From JAFGVL01 sp031553685 (GTDB taxonomy: Bacteria > Bacteroidota > Bacteroidia > Bacteroidales > Paludibacteraceae): a stretch of 45,008 bases of DNA. Position numbers and translations under genes: made by a program. Positions 16,457 through 24,449 of this stretch are shown in pieces. The DNA lies in the NCBI GenBank assembly GCA_031553685.1, contig JAVBLE010000001.1, positions 1 to 45,008 on the forward strand. Direction: 5' to 3'. Numbering within the stretch: the stretch's first letter is position 1; every line of letters starts with the position of its first letter. The notes beneath the pieces are model-generated. The model saw nothing but the letters and a program-made list of their open reading frames with translations, ran no database searches and was not told where the DNA came from.

Positions 16457-17062
16457 ATGGCAAAATATACAGGACCAAAAACGAGAATTGCTCGTAAATT
16501 CGGTGAAGCTATTTTTGGACCGGATAAAAATCTTACTCGTAGAAATTATCCTCCGGGTCAACATGGCGTAAACAAGCGCAAAAAAGTTTCGGAATATGGT
16601 ATTCAGTTAAAAGAAAAACAAAAAGCCAAATATACTTATGGCGTTTTGGAAAGACAATTCCGCAATTTATTTGAAAAAGCATCTCGTACCAAAGGTATCA
16701 AAGGTGAGGTATTACTTCAGTTATTAGAGTCGCGTTTGGACAATGTAGTATTCCGTTTGGGAATTGCCCCAACTCGTGCTGCTGCTCGTCAAATCGTGAA
16801 CCACCGTCATATCACTGTCGATGGAAAAGTGGTAAACATCCCATCTTTCCAGGTAAAAGCAGGCATGGTGGTAGCCGTTCGCGAAAAAGACAAATCGATG
16901 GAAGTAATCGTGAATGCTTTGAGCGGTTTCAACCACAGCAAATATCCTTGGTTGGAGTGGGACGAAAGCATTATGGGAGGTAAATTCCTTCACATGCCTG
17001 ATCGTACAGATATCCCTGAGAACATTAAAGAACAACTGATTGTAGAATTGTATTCTAAATAA
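16457..17062 (+). CDS. rpsD: 30S ribosomal protein S4
   Basis: S4 initiates assembly of the small-subunit body. The product has 201 residues. It starts MAKYTGPKTRIARKFGEAIF and carries the S4 RNA-binding domain, with RLDNVVFRLGIAPTRAAARQ near residue 92 and VNHRHITVDGKVVNIPSFQV after it. There are no N-terminal cysteines, so it is the zinc-free type. rpoA starts seven bases downstream. Confidence 0.97.
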   Translation: MAKYTGPKTRIARKFGEAIFGPDKNLTRRNYPPGQHGVNKRKKVSEYGIQLKEKQKAKYTYGVLERQFRNLFEKASRTKGIKGEVLLQLLESRLDNVVFRLGIAPTRAAARQIVNHRHITVDGKVVNIPSFQVKAGMVVAVREKDKSMEVIVNALSGFNHSKYPWLEWDESIMGGKFLHMPDRTDIPENIKEQLIVELYSK

Positions 17063-17069
17063 TAAATAC

Positions 17070-18065
17070 ATGGCTATATTAGCATTTCAAAAACCTGACA
17101 AAGTAATCATGCTGGAAGCCAGCGATTTTCAAGGAAAATTTGAATTTCGTCCGCTTGAGCCAGGTTACGCAATGACCGTAGGTAACGCGCTTCGTCGTGT
17201 ATTACTATCGGCTTTGGAAGGATTTGCGATTTCTTCTATCAAGATAGAAGGAGTGAACCACGAATTTTCGGTTGTGCCGGGTGTAAAAGAAGATGTTACT
17301 AACATCATCTTAAACCTGAAACAAGTTCGGTTCAAACAAACCAATGAAGAAATGGACAGTGAGAAAGCTGTTATTTCTATTGCCGGAAAGGCGGTTTTGA
17401 CTGCCGCAGATATCAATAAATCACTTACTGCGTTCGAAGTATTAAACCCGGAATTAGTGATTTGTAATCTCGATCCTTCGGCTAAATTGCAAATCGAGTT
17501 GAATATTACCAAAGGTCGTGGATATGTTCCTGCAGAAGAAAGCAAACAAGCTAATTCGGCTGATGTGGAATTAATCCCGATTGATGCAATCTATACCCCA
17601 ATCCGTAATGTAAATTATTACAGAGATGATTTCCGTGTAGAGCAAAAAACCGACTACGAAAAATTGACTATCGAAATTCAGACTGACGGTTCAATTCATC
17701 CGAAAGATGCATTGAAAGAAGCGGCTAAAATCCTGATTTATCACTTTATGTTATTCTCTGACGAAAAAATTACTTTGGAGGTAACTGAAAGCGATTCGAG
17801 CGATGAGTTTGACGAAGAAATTCTTCACATGCGTCAATTGTTGAAAACGAGGTTGATTGATTTAGACCTTTCGGTTCGTGCATTAAACTGCTTGAAGTCG
17901 GCTGATGTTGAGACTTTGGGTGAACTTTGCGCTTTCAATCGTAACGACTTATTGAAGTTCCGTAATTTCGGTAAAAAATCGTTGACCGAGCTTGACGCTA
18001 AATTGGCGAGTTTAAGCCTGTCTTTCGGGATGGATGTTGCTAAATATAAATTAGATAAAGAGTAA
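17070..18065 (+). CDS. rpoA: RNA polymerase alpha subunit
   Basis: The alpha dimer is the assembly platform of RNA polymerase, and its C-terminal domain binds UP elements and activators. The product has 331 residues. N-terminal domain: FRPLEPGYAMTVGNALRRVL near residue 26 and EGFAISSIKIEGVNHEFSVV. C-terminal domain: LDLSVRALNCLKSADVETLG near residue 266 and KFRNFGKKSLTELDAKL. A Ser/Asp/Glu-rich linker joins the two. It lies between rpsD and rplQ. Confidence 0.98.
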   Translation: MAILAFQKPDKVIMLEASDFQGKFEFRPLEPGYAMTVGNALRRVLLSALEGFAISSIKIEGVNHEFSVVPGVKEDVTNIILNLKQVRFKQTNEEMDSEKAVISIAGKAVLTAADINKSLTAFEVLNPELVICNLDPSAKLQIELNITKGRGYVPAEESKQANSADVELIPIDAIYTPIRNVNYYRDDFRVEQKTDYEKLTIEIQTDGSIHPKDALKEAAKILIYHFMLFSDEKITLEVTESDSSDEFDEEILHMRQLLKTRLIDLDLSVRALNCLKSADVETLGELCAFNRNDLLKFRNFGKKSLTELDAKLASLSLSFGMDVAKYKLDKE

Positions 18066-18071
18066 AAAACA

Positions 18072-18596
18072 ATGAGACATAATAAGAAATTTAATCATTT
18101 AGGCAGAACAGCTTCGCACCGTAGTGCCATGTTGTCTAACATGGCTTGTTCGCTTATCAAACATAAACGGATTTCGACTACATTGGCAAAAGCAAAAGCT
18201 TTGAGAATATATGTTGAGCCGCTTATCAACAAATCGAAAGATGATTCGACTCATTCTCGCCGTACAGTGTTTTCGTATTTGAAAGATAAAGAAGTAGTAA
18301 CGGAGCTGTTCCGCGATGTGGCAGCTAAAGTAGCTGACCGTCCGGGTGGATATACCCGTATTTTGAAAACAGGTTTCCGTTTGGGTGACGCTGCCGAGAT
18401 GTGTATCATCGAGTTGGTGGACTACAACGAAAATATGTTGAAAGAAAAAACTGCGAAAAAGAAAACAACTCGCCGTTCGTCTGCTAAAGCTAAAGCGGCT
18501 GCTCCTGCAGCTCCGAAAGCTGAAGAAGTAAAGTCCGAGCCTGTAGCAGAAGTTCCTGCTGTAGAAGAAGTTGAAGAAACCAAAGCTGAAGAATAG
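18072..18596 (+). CDS. rplQ: 50S ribosomal protein L17 with acidic tail
   Basis: L17 sits at the tunnel exit. The first 120 or so residues are standard, with FNHLGRTASHRSAMLSNMA and a C-terminal RVLK-like YTRILKTGFRLGDAAEMCII. The remaining 45 residues form a low-complexity Lys/Ala/Pro/Glu tail, first basic (KKKTTRRSSAKAKA) then acidic, bringing the total to 174. Such tails are common in this phylum. It ends the ribosomal cluster and is followed by an intrinsic terminator. Confidence 0.97.
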   Translation: MRHNKKFNHLGRTASHRSAMLSNMACSLIKHKRISTTLAKAKALRIYVEPLINKSKDDSTHSRRTVFSYLKDKEVVTELFRDVAAKVADRPGGYTRILKTGFRLGDAAEMCIIELVDYNENMLKEKTAKKKTTRRSSAKAKAAAPAAPKAEEVKSEPVAEVPAVEEVEETKAEE

Positions 18597-18623
18597 AATT
18601 CTTCATAATAACATAGCGAGAGA

Positions 18624-18655
18624 GGGAATAAGTTTTAGGACTTGTTCCCTTTTTT
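18624..18655 (+). terminator. intrinsic terminator after rplQ
   Basis: GGGAATAAGT at 18624-18633 pairs with ACTTGTTCCC at 18640-18649 (one G-T pair) across a six-base loop, followed by T6. This is the strongest terminator in the ribosomal region and marks the end of the alpha part. Confidence 0.9.
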
Positions 18656-18909
18656 GTTGTCAATAATTTCTCAGTTTTACCAATTTTTACCGGAAAGGTC
18701 TTTTTAAAAGTTCTCCCTTATTCCGTTTATCTATGTTTACATTACGCTTGAGTGGCGGTATGCAAGTGAAAATGCGTTAGAAGGTTCACTATTTGAAGTT
18801 TTGTTATATCATAGTTAAATCATGTAAATATTATAAACAATTTTTCGAAACATTCTTGAAAAGATATATTTTTGCAGTTAGAAATATTTCAGTACTTAAA
18901 AATATAAAA
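18656..18909. other. intergenic region before the DUF748 gene
   Basis: About 250 bases after the terminator hold no convincing gene. The only signal seen is a TATTTTTG box at 18867-18874, given as the promoter of the next gene. Confidence 0.5.
18867..18874 (+). promoter_or_regulatory. -7 promoter box for the DUF748 gene
   Basis: TATTTTTG fits TAnnTTTG and lies 35 bases before the ATG at 18910. No clear TTTG was found at the -33 distance. Confidence 0.5.
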
Positions 18910-21102
18910 ATGAAAAAACCACTTAAAATAACCCTTATCATTGCAGGTTCGTTAGTCGCATTATTACTTGTTGTGGCGTTAATTGTTTCGCCTGTTGCTA
19001 AATGGTATATCGAGAAAAATAGTAAAGAACTTGTCGGGCGTGTGGTTACGATGGATAAACTGCGGGTAAATATTTTTACCGGCTCGCTTCGTATTGTCAA
19101 TTTTGATATAAGGGAGCAAAACGAAAAAGAAAGTTTTGTGAAGTTCGACACTTTGGCCGTAAAGGTGAAGTTGTTCGATTTCTTGCGCCATAAGGTAACT
19201 GTTCAGAAAGTGCATTTGATCAATCCGAATATAAATATTTGGCAAAAGGATAGTGTATTTAACTTTACCGATATTATAAATAAGTTCAGTTCGCCGGACA
19301 CCATTGCTCAAGACACTACGCCTTCCACACCCTGGGAAATAGGAATTTATGATATACAACTGCGTAGCGGAGATGCTTTTTACCGGGATTTGGCTATTGG
19401 CAGCAAGTGGGATATTAAGGATTTGAGCTTGAATATTCCCGGAGTTTATTTTTCGGGAAAGACTACCGACATTGGCTTTAAGTTGGCGTTTGCCGACGGC
19501 GGAACACTTGCCTCCAAACTGAAATATGATATTGAGAAATCTATTTTTGACCTTCATATAGATTTGGATAAATTTACTTTGGCAGGCGTGCTGCCTTATA
19601 TGCAGCAATCTATGCGGGTAAGCAGCATTGACGGTTTGCTCGAAACACATCTCGATATTATGGGCGATTTGAACCATATTGTAAACAGTCTTGCCGTGAA
19701 AGGAACGGTAGCGCTTACTAATCTCGACTTGAAAGACGAACAAAAAGAACTGCTGCTGAGCGCCAATCGTATTTTTGTCGATATAGCCTCCATCAGCCTT
19801 CAAGACTCAAAATATGCTTTGAACGAGTTTTCGACACAAGGCATGGCTACGCAATTTATTATGATGAAGGACAGCACAAATAACTTTAGCCGCTTGGTAA
19901 AAGAAAGCGAACCTGCTGCGCAACCGGCGGCTGAAGATACCACTTCGTCTGCGCCGATGCAACTTACTATCGCTAAGTTGGATTTATCCGGCAGCAATAT
20001 CCATGTGGAAGACCGCGCTTTGCAAGTGCCTTTTGCATACGATTTGAAGGACTTTTCCATGAAAGCCGCCGATTTTAATCCCGATAAAAACAATAAAATT
20101 GATATACAGGGAAAAGTTGGCTCTACAGGGATAGCAAACATTAACTGGAATGGAAACTTCAACGATTTGTCCAACCTGGATCTAAAAATAAACTTTAGCC
20201 ATGTTGCTTTGAAAGATTTTACGCCATACTCGCTCGAATACACGGCTTATCCTATTTCGAACGGGTTACTGAAGCTTTCGAGCCAGAATATTATCCGGAA
20301 CAATATGTTGAAGGGAACAAATGGATTGAATATTTATAAATGCACTGTGGATAAAGCCCGCAAAGACATTACGCCGGTCATGAAAGTGCCTTTGCGCGCA
20401 GCCCTTTATATATTGAAAGACAGGAATGAGGAAATCAAAATTGAGTTACCTATTGAGGGTAATATCAATTCGCCCGAATTTTCGTACAAGAAAATAATAT
20501 TGAAAACCCTTGCCAACCTGTTGGTTAAGGTAGCGTTGTCGCCTTTCGATGCGCTGTCCAAATCGATGGGCTTTAATCCGGAGCAATTGGAAACAATAGA
20601 GATCACTTCGACACAAGATGAGTTTACTTCGATACAATACGATAAATTTACCCAGCTGTCCAATATACTTGTGGCTAAGCCCGAATTGCAATTGAGCATG
20701 CAGCAATATATCGACTACAACAAAGCAGTAAAAGACTTTTCGATGCAATTGTTGAAGACGCGTTATTACACCTCGATACACTCCGAAAACACCGATACTG
20801 TGGCAGTAGCAACGGCAGCTATGCAAATAACCGATACCGACCCTGCTTTGGTAATATTTGCAGATGCACAGTTGGCAGCAACCCCCGTAACCGGCGATAT
20901 TTACACAAAAGCCCAAACACTCTATAAAACACAAGCCATGCAAAAGATAGACGCTTTGGCTGCCAAACGCAACCAATTGTTCGTAGATTATATGGGCGGG
21001 CTGAAAATAGCGCCGGCTTCGCTCAAAGTGCAAACCATTCCGGCTGACAGCGCCTACACCGGAAAAGATATGTATAAGACAAACCTTACATTGCCCGAAT
21101 AG
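18910..21102 (+). CDS. DUF748 / AsmA-like envelope protein
   Basis: The protein has 730 residues with one N-terminal membrane span (LIIAGSLVALLLVVALIVSP, near residues 9-30) and a long, beta-rich remainder, as in AsmA/DUF748 proteins, which are thought to lie in the periplasm and carry lipids or affect outer-membrane assembly. The best family segment is near residue 500, where a PLRAALYILKDRNEEIKIEL block is followed by PIEGNINSPEF; this matches DUF748 C-terminal repeats. The ATG at 18910 is used because the frame upstream (to 18793) crosses the likely promoter. It appears to be a single-gene unit. The substrate is unknown. Confidence 0.75.
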   Translation: MKKPLKITLIIAGSLVALLLVVALIVSPVAKWYIEKNSKELVGRVVTMDKLRVNIFTGSLRIVNFDIREQNEKESFVKFDTLAVKVKLFDFLRHKVTVQKVHLINPNINIWQKDSVFNFTDIINKFSSPDTIAQDTTPSTPWEIGIYDIQLRSGDAFYRDLAIGSKWDIKDLSLNIPGVYFSGKTTDIGFKLAFADGGTLASKLKYDIEKSIFDLHIDLDKFTLAGVLPYMQQSMRVSSIDGLLETHLDIMGDLNHIVNSLAVKGTVALTNLDLKDEQKELLLSANRIFVDIASISLQDSKYALNEFSTQGMATQFIMMKDSTNNFSRLVKESEPAAQPAAEDTTSSAPMQLTIAKLDLSGSNIHVEDRALQVPFAYDLKDFSMKAADFNPDKNNKIDIQGKVGSTGIANINWNGNFNDLSNLDLKINFSHVALKDFTPYSLEYTAYPISNGLLKLSSQNIIRNNMLKGTNGLNIYKCTVDKARKDITPVMKVPLRAALYILKDRNEEIKIELPIEGNINSPEFSYKKIILKTLANLLVKVALSPFDALSKSMGFNPEQLETIEITSTQDEFTSIQYDKFTQLSNILVAKPELQLSMQQYIDYNKAVKDFSMQLLKTRYYTSIHSENTDTVAVATAAMQITDTDPALVIFADAQLAATPVTGDIYTKAQTLYKTQAMQKIDALAAKRNQLFVDYMGGLKIAPASLKVQTIPADSAYTGKDMYKTNLTLPE

Positions 21103-21248
21103 AAAAAATCGTTAGGGCGCGTCGTCGCCGCGTGTTCATTTTGGTTTGTGTAGGTATTGTGTTGATTTCCGAATTATTTATCTTTATCAACTAAAGGAAG
21201 TCTTTGTGCGATTCTTTGTACTGAAGAATTTTTACAGGTTAAAATGTG

Positions 21249-21276
21249 TTGGATTGTCTGTTTTATTGTAACTTTG
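21249..21276 (+). promoter_or_regulatory. promoter for the DUF4294 gene
   Basis: TAACTTTG at 21269-21276 fits the -7 consensus, with TTG at 21249-21251 about 17 bases upstream as a possible -33 element. The start codon is at 21375, giving a leader of roughly 90 bases. Confidence 0.5.
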
Positions 21277-21374
21277 TAGTTGATTTATAAATCATTATCC
21301 GGACATTAGGCCGACATTGAAAAAAGGCATGATTATTGTTTATCGTTTTAAAGAAAATTCTAATTTGTTTTGAA

Positions 21375-21971
21375 ATGAATACAAAAGTGAAAATATTATT
21401 GACCGTTTTATTGTTTCTCGGGGCATTGGATATGAGTGCAGAGCAACAACGCACACCGGGTGGATATATTTGTACTTATGTGATTGAAGACGGTGATACG
21501 GTGCCATGTTTTGATTTGCCTGTGTTTTATGTGTATCCGCCCATGGAGTTTAAAAATAAGAGCCAAGAGAAATTTTATTGGAAAACGGTGCGGGATGTGA
21601 AAAAGACTTTGCCGATGGCGCGGATTGTGTCTTATACCTTGAATAAGGCGGACAGGGATATTTCTACCATGAGCAAGGATGACCAGAAGAAATATTTGAA
21701 GAGCCTTGAAAAAGAAGTTAAGCAAAAGTACGAGCCTCAGGTACGCGATTTGACTTTTGGACAGGGTAAGATGTTGATAAAATTGATTGACCGCGAAACT
21801 AATATGACTTCATACGAATTGATAAAAATGTATCGGGGTGGATTTATGGCTACTGTTTATCAAGGGATTGCCAGGTTATTTGGTGCTAACCTCAAGGATG
21901 AATATGATGGTAAAGATAAGGATAAAATAGTGGAACGAGTGATAACACTTGTTCAGGCGGGACAGCTTTAA
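21375..21971 (+). CDS. DUF4294 exported protein
   Basis: The protein has 198 residues with an N-terminal signal peptide (KVKILLTVLLFLGALDMSA, residues 4-22). After it come YVIEDGDTVPCFDLPVFYVY, then FYWKTVRDVKKTLPMARIVS, which match the DUF4294 family found in this phylum. The C-terminal half has FGQGKMLIKLIDRETNMTSY and TVYQGIARLFGANL. The function is not known. The ATG at 21375 gives a clean signal peptide; the upstream alternative at 21336 does not. It stands alone between the DUF748 gene and ychF. Confidence 0.75.
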   Translation: MNTKVKILLTVLLFLGALDMSAEQQRTPGGYICTYVIEDGDTVPCFDLPVFYVYPPMEFKNKSQEKFYWKTVRDVKKTLPMARIVSYTLNKADRDISTMSKDDQKKYLKSLEKEVKQKYEPQVRDLTFGQGKMLIKLIDRETNMTSYELIKMYRGGFMATVYQGIARLFGANLKDEYDGKDKDKIVERVITLVQAGQL

Positions 21972-22025
21972 GGGGATTCAAAAGAGTTCTGTTCTGACAG
22001 GCTTAGCAGCCGAAGTTTAAAGTCA

Positions 22026-22069
22026 AAGGTTCAAAAATTCAAAGTTTAAGGTTTGAATTTTTGAACCTT
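22026..22069. repeat. 18-bp perfect inverted repeat upstream of ychF
   Basis: AAGGTTCAAAAATTCAAA at 22026-22043 and its exact inverse at 22052-22069 enclose an 8-base loop. A weaker TTTTTGAA copy follows. There is no T-tract right after the stem. It may end the DUF4294 transcript or be a miniature element. Confidence 0.65.
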
Positions 22070-22115
22070 AAATTTTTGAATTCTATTTCTGCTTTCTACT
22101 CTCAACTAAAAAGGT

Positions 22116-22123
22116 TATTTTTG
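22116..22123 (+). promoter_or_regulatory. -7 promoter box for ychF
   Basis: TATTTTTG matches TAnnTTTG and lies 25 bases before the ychF ATG. No clear -33 TTTG was found. Confidence 0.55.
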
Positions 22124-22148
22124 TGCCTCAATTAAAAATACGATAGAG

Positions 22149-23249
22149 ATGGCTTTACAATGTGGTATAGTGGGTTTGCCGAATGTTGGTAAATCGACCC
22201 TTTTTAACTGTTTGTCGAATGCAAAAGCGCAGGCGGCAAATTTTCCTTTTTGTACGATTGAACCGAATGTGGGTGTGATTACTGTTCCGGATGAGCGATT
22301 GAATAAATTAGCCGAGCTGGTGAAACCACAACGCATTGTGCCTACTACAGTCGAAATTGTAGATATTGCCGGACTGGTAAAGGGTGCGAGCAAAGGTGAA
22401 GGGTTGGGGAATAAGTTTTTGGCAAATATCCGTGAAACGGATGCTATCCTGCATGTGCTTCGCTGCTTTGATAACGAGAATGTAACGCATGTAAACGGCA
22501 CCATTCACCCTGTACAGGATAAAGAAATCATCGACACCGAGCTGCAACTGAAAGACCTCGAAACTGTGGAAGGACGCATTGCCCGCGTACAAAAACAAGC
22601 ACAAACCGGTGGCGACAAGGCTGCCAAAGCAGTATACGATATTTTGGTGCAATATCGTGATGTATTGCTGCAAGGGAAATCGGCTCGTACGGTGAAACTG
22701 GATAAAGAGCAGGAAAAATTGGTGAAAGATTTGTGTTTGCTTACCAATAAGCCCGTGATGTATGTGTGCAATGTGGACGAAGCTTCGGCTGTAACCGGTA
22801 ATGCTTATGTAGATGCCGTGTGCGAGGCTGTGAAGGATGAAGATGCCGAGATCCTTGTGGTAGCAGCTGCTACCGAAGCCGATATTGCCGAATTGGAAAC
22901 TTACGAAGAACGCCAAATGTTTTTGGAGGAAATCGGGCTGAAAGAGTCGGGTGTGGCTCGCCTGATTAAGGCGGCGTATAAATTACTCAATCTTGAAACT
23001 TATTTTACTGCCGGGGTGCAGGAAGTTCGGGCATGGACTTACGAGAAAGGCTGGAAGGCCCCGCAATGTGCGGGGGTTATCCATACCGATTTTGAGAAAG
23101 GATTTATCCGTGCCGAAGTAATTAAATATGTTGATTTCATTACCTTAGGCTCCGAAGCCGCTTGTAAGGAAGCCGGCAAGATGGGTGTAGAAGGAAAAGA
23201 ATATGTGGTGCAAGATGGTGATATCATGCACTTCCGCTTCAATGTGTAG
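22149..23249 (+). CDS. ychF: redox-regulated ATPase YchF (Obg family)
   Basis: YchF is a P-loop NTPase of the Obg group that prefers ATP, binds the large ribosomal subunit and is linked to oxidative stress control. The product has 366 residues. G1 is GLPNVGKSTLFNCLSN at residues 8-23, G3 is DIAGLVKGASKGEGLGNKFL near 74, and the G4 position reads NVDE instead of NKxD, which is the family's mark for ATP over GTP. A coiled-coil follows, and the C-terminal TGS-like domain ends YVVQDGDIMHFRFNV. It converges with the outer-membrane gene downstream. Confidence 0.97.
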   Translation: MALQCGIVGLPNVGKSTLFNCLSNAKAQAANFPFCTIEPNVGVITVPDERLNKLAELVKPQRIVPTTVEIVDIAGLVKGASKGEGLGNKFLANIRETDAILHVLRCFDNENVTHVNGTIHPVQDKEIIDTELQLKDLETVEGRIARVQKQAQTGGDKAAKAVYDILVQYRDVLLQGKSARTVKLDKEQEKLVKDLCLLTNKPVMYVCNVDEASAVTGNAYVDAVCEAVKDEDAEILVVAAATEADIAELETYEERQMFLEEIGLKESGVARLIKAAYKLLNLETYFTAGVQEVRAWTYEKGWKAPQCAGVIHTDFEKGFIRAEVIKYVDFITLGSEAACKEAGKMGVEGKEYVVQDGDIMHFRFNV

Positions 23250-23253
23250 TTAG

Positions 23254-23314
23254 TAGGGACAGGTTGCGACCTGTCCTTTTTTATTTTATCGGACAAGTCG
23301 CAACTTGTCCCTAC
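23254..23314. terminator. paired hairpins between convergent genes
   Basis: The first hairpin, GGACAGGT (23257) with ACCTGTCC (ending 23276), is followed by six T and works as a terminator for ychF. The second, GGACAAGT (23291) with ACTTGTCC (ending 23310), is a near copy in inverted orientation. The outer ends GTAGGGAC and GTCCCTAC are inverted, so the whole is one palindromic unit. The minus-strand gene has no T-tract after its own side. Confidence 0.8.
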
Positions 23315-23315
23315 A

Positions 23316-24386
23316 TTAAAATGCTTCGCCGATGCGGAAGTACATTCCCCAGTCGTCTTTTCCGACAGCAGCATCAAGCCCTACATTCATGTGCATTTTA
23401 GGAAAAACTAAATAGCGGAAACCCCCTCCGGCTGCAGGGTATAATTTCCAATTGAAGTCTTCGGTTTGCGAACCGTACAGGGTTGCTACACCGGCAAATC
23501 CTATCAAAGTAAAGTGTTTGTAAAAATTCCAACGATATTCTGCCTGGATGTCCATAACGCCGTCGCCACGATATTTGCCGGACGAATAGCCGCGTAAATC
23601 GGTATTTCCAATCGTTACCTGATGTTGAAAATCAATATTCCCAATGCCTACATTGGCATAAGCACGGGTTGCCAACACGCCTTTCCCTTTTTGGAACGAG
23701 AAATACCGGTTGTAATACCCGCGTACAGTATTGAATGTTTCTTCGTTTCCCCCTCCTTTGGGAGCCAGATTCCACGCAATATTGGTATGCGCACCACGAG
23801 ATGGGTAATACACATTGTTGCGCCCATCAAAAGTATAGTCAAATTGTATATTGTAATTTTTGCTTACCGAGTCTGTGTCAAATTCGTCAAAATGCGTTTT
23901 ATTGTATTGGTATGAATAACCTAATCCGACATAATTTTTCCCGATAATTTTCCGGTATGCTTTAATCATCCCAAAAGTTCCCACCGAATTGTAATCGAAA
24001 AAAGCGCCCGACGAGTAAGGTGTTTCCTGCATATAGGTTTGAAAATTGAAATTCCCATGACCAACGGCAGCTGCTATGCGCCATTTGTCTTCATCAAAAT
24101 GTAACTGCGAGAAAGCCATAAACATGTACGAATGGTTGGTTGTCCAAAAGCCCATAGCACCAACAAGAGAGCGTGGCGAAATGGTGTCTTTCTTGTTTAT
24201 TTTGAACGAAAGCATCGGCACAGCTCCCAACCCCAACCCTAAAGTTTTATTGTAGTTAATATAAGGCACAGGGGCAAATTCAAGGTTTCGATTGGCTTTA
24301 GCAATACTATCTTCCTTGCTTATCGGTTTTCCGGATGCTATGCAGATGACTGGAAGAAGGGCAATTATGAAGAATATTTGTTTCAT
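23316..24386 (-). CDS. BamA/TamA-type outer-membrane beta-barrel protein
   Basis: The protein has 356 residues with a signal peptide (FFIIALLPVICIASG, near residues 4-18) and then a beta-barrel of alternating aromatic strands. The key motif TDLRGYSSGKYRGDG near residue 283 matches the conserved loop (V/L)RG(F/Y) of the surface-antigen/BamA barrel family, and the protein ends in Phe (RIGEAF), as barrel substrates usually do. It has no POTRA domains, so it is a short member, not BamA itself. Its role is not known; it may be a porin-like or lipid-handling protein. It has its own promoter box (24416-24423). Confidence 0.75.
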   Translation of the reverse strand: MKQIFFIIALLPVICIASGKPISKEDSIAKANRNLEFAPVPYINYNKTLGLGLGAVPMLSFKINKKDTISPRSLVGAMGFWTTNHSYMFMAFSQLHFDEDKWRIAAAVGHGNFNFQTYMQETPYSSGAFFDYNSVGTFGMIKAYRKIIGKNYVGLGYSYQYNKTHFDEFDTDSVSKNYNIQFDYTFDGRNNVYYPSRGAHTNIAWNLAPKGGGNEETFNTVRGYYNRYFSFQKGKGVLATRAYANVGIGNIDFQHQVTIGNTDLRGYSSGKYRGDGVMDIQAEYRWNFYKHFTLIGFAGVATLYGSQTEDFNWKLYPAAGGGFRYLVFPKMHMNVGLDAAVGKDDWGMYFRIGEAF

Positions 24387-24415
24387 TGGAGCAAATTATT
24401 TTACAGTTTGAATTG

Positions 24416-24423
24416 CAAATGTA
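24416..24423 (-). promoter_or_regulatory. -7 promoter box for the barrel gene
   Basis: On the - strand TACATTTG fits TAnnTTTG and lies 29 bases before the start codon. Confidence 0.55.
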
Positions 24424-24449
24424 AAAATAAATATTAGGAATTCTGATAC

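Noticed and set aside
18979..19803. 274-residue - strand frame opposite the DUF748 gene
   Set aside because: It is a shadow of the coding strand, with no signal and no family resemblance.
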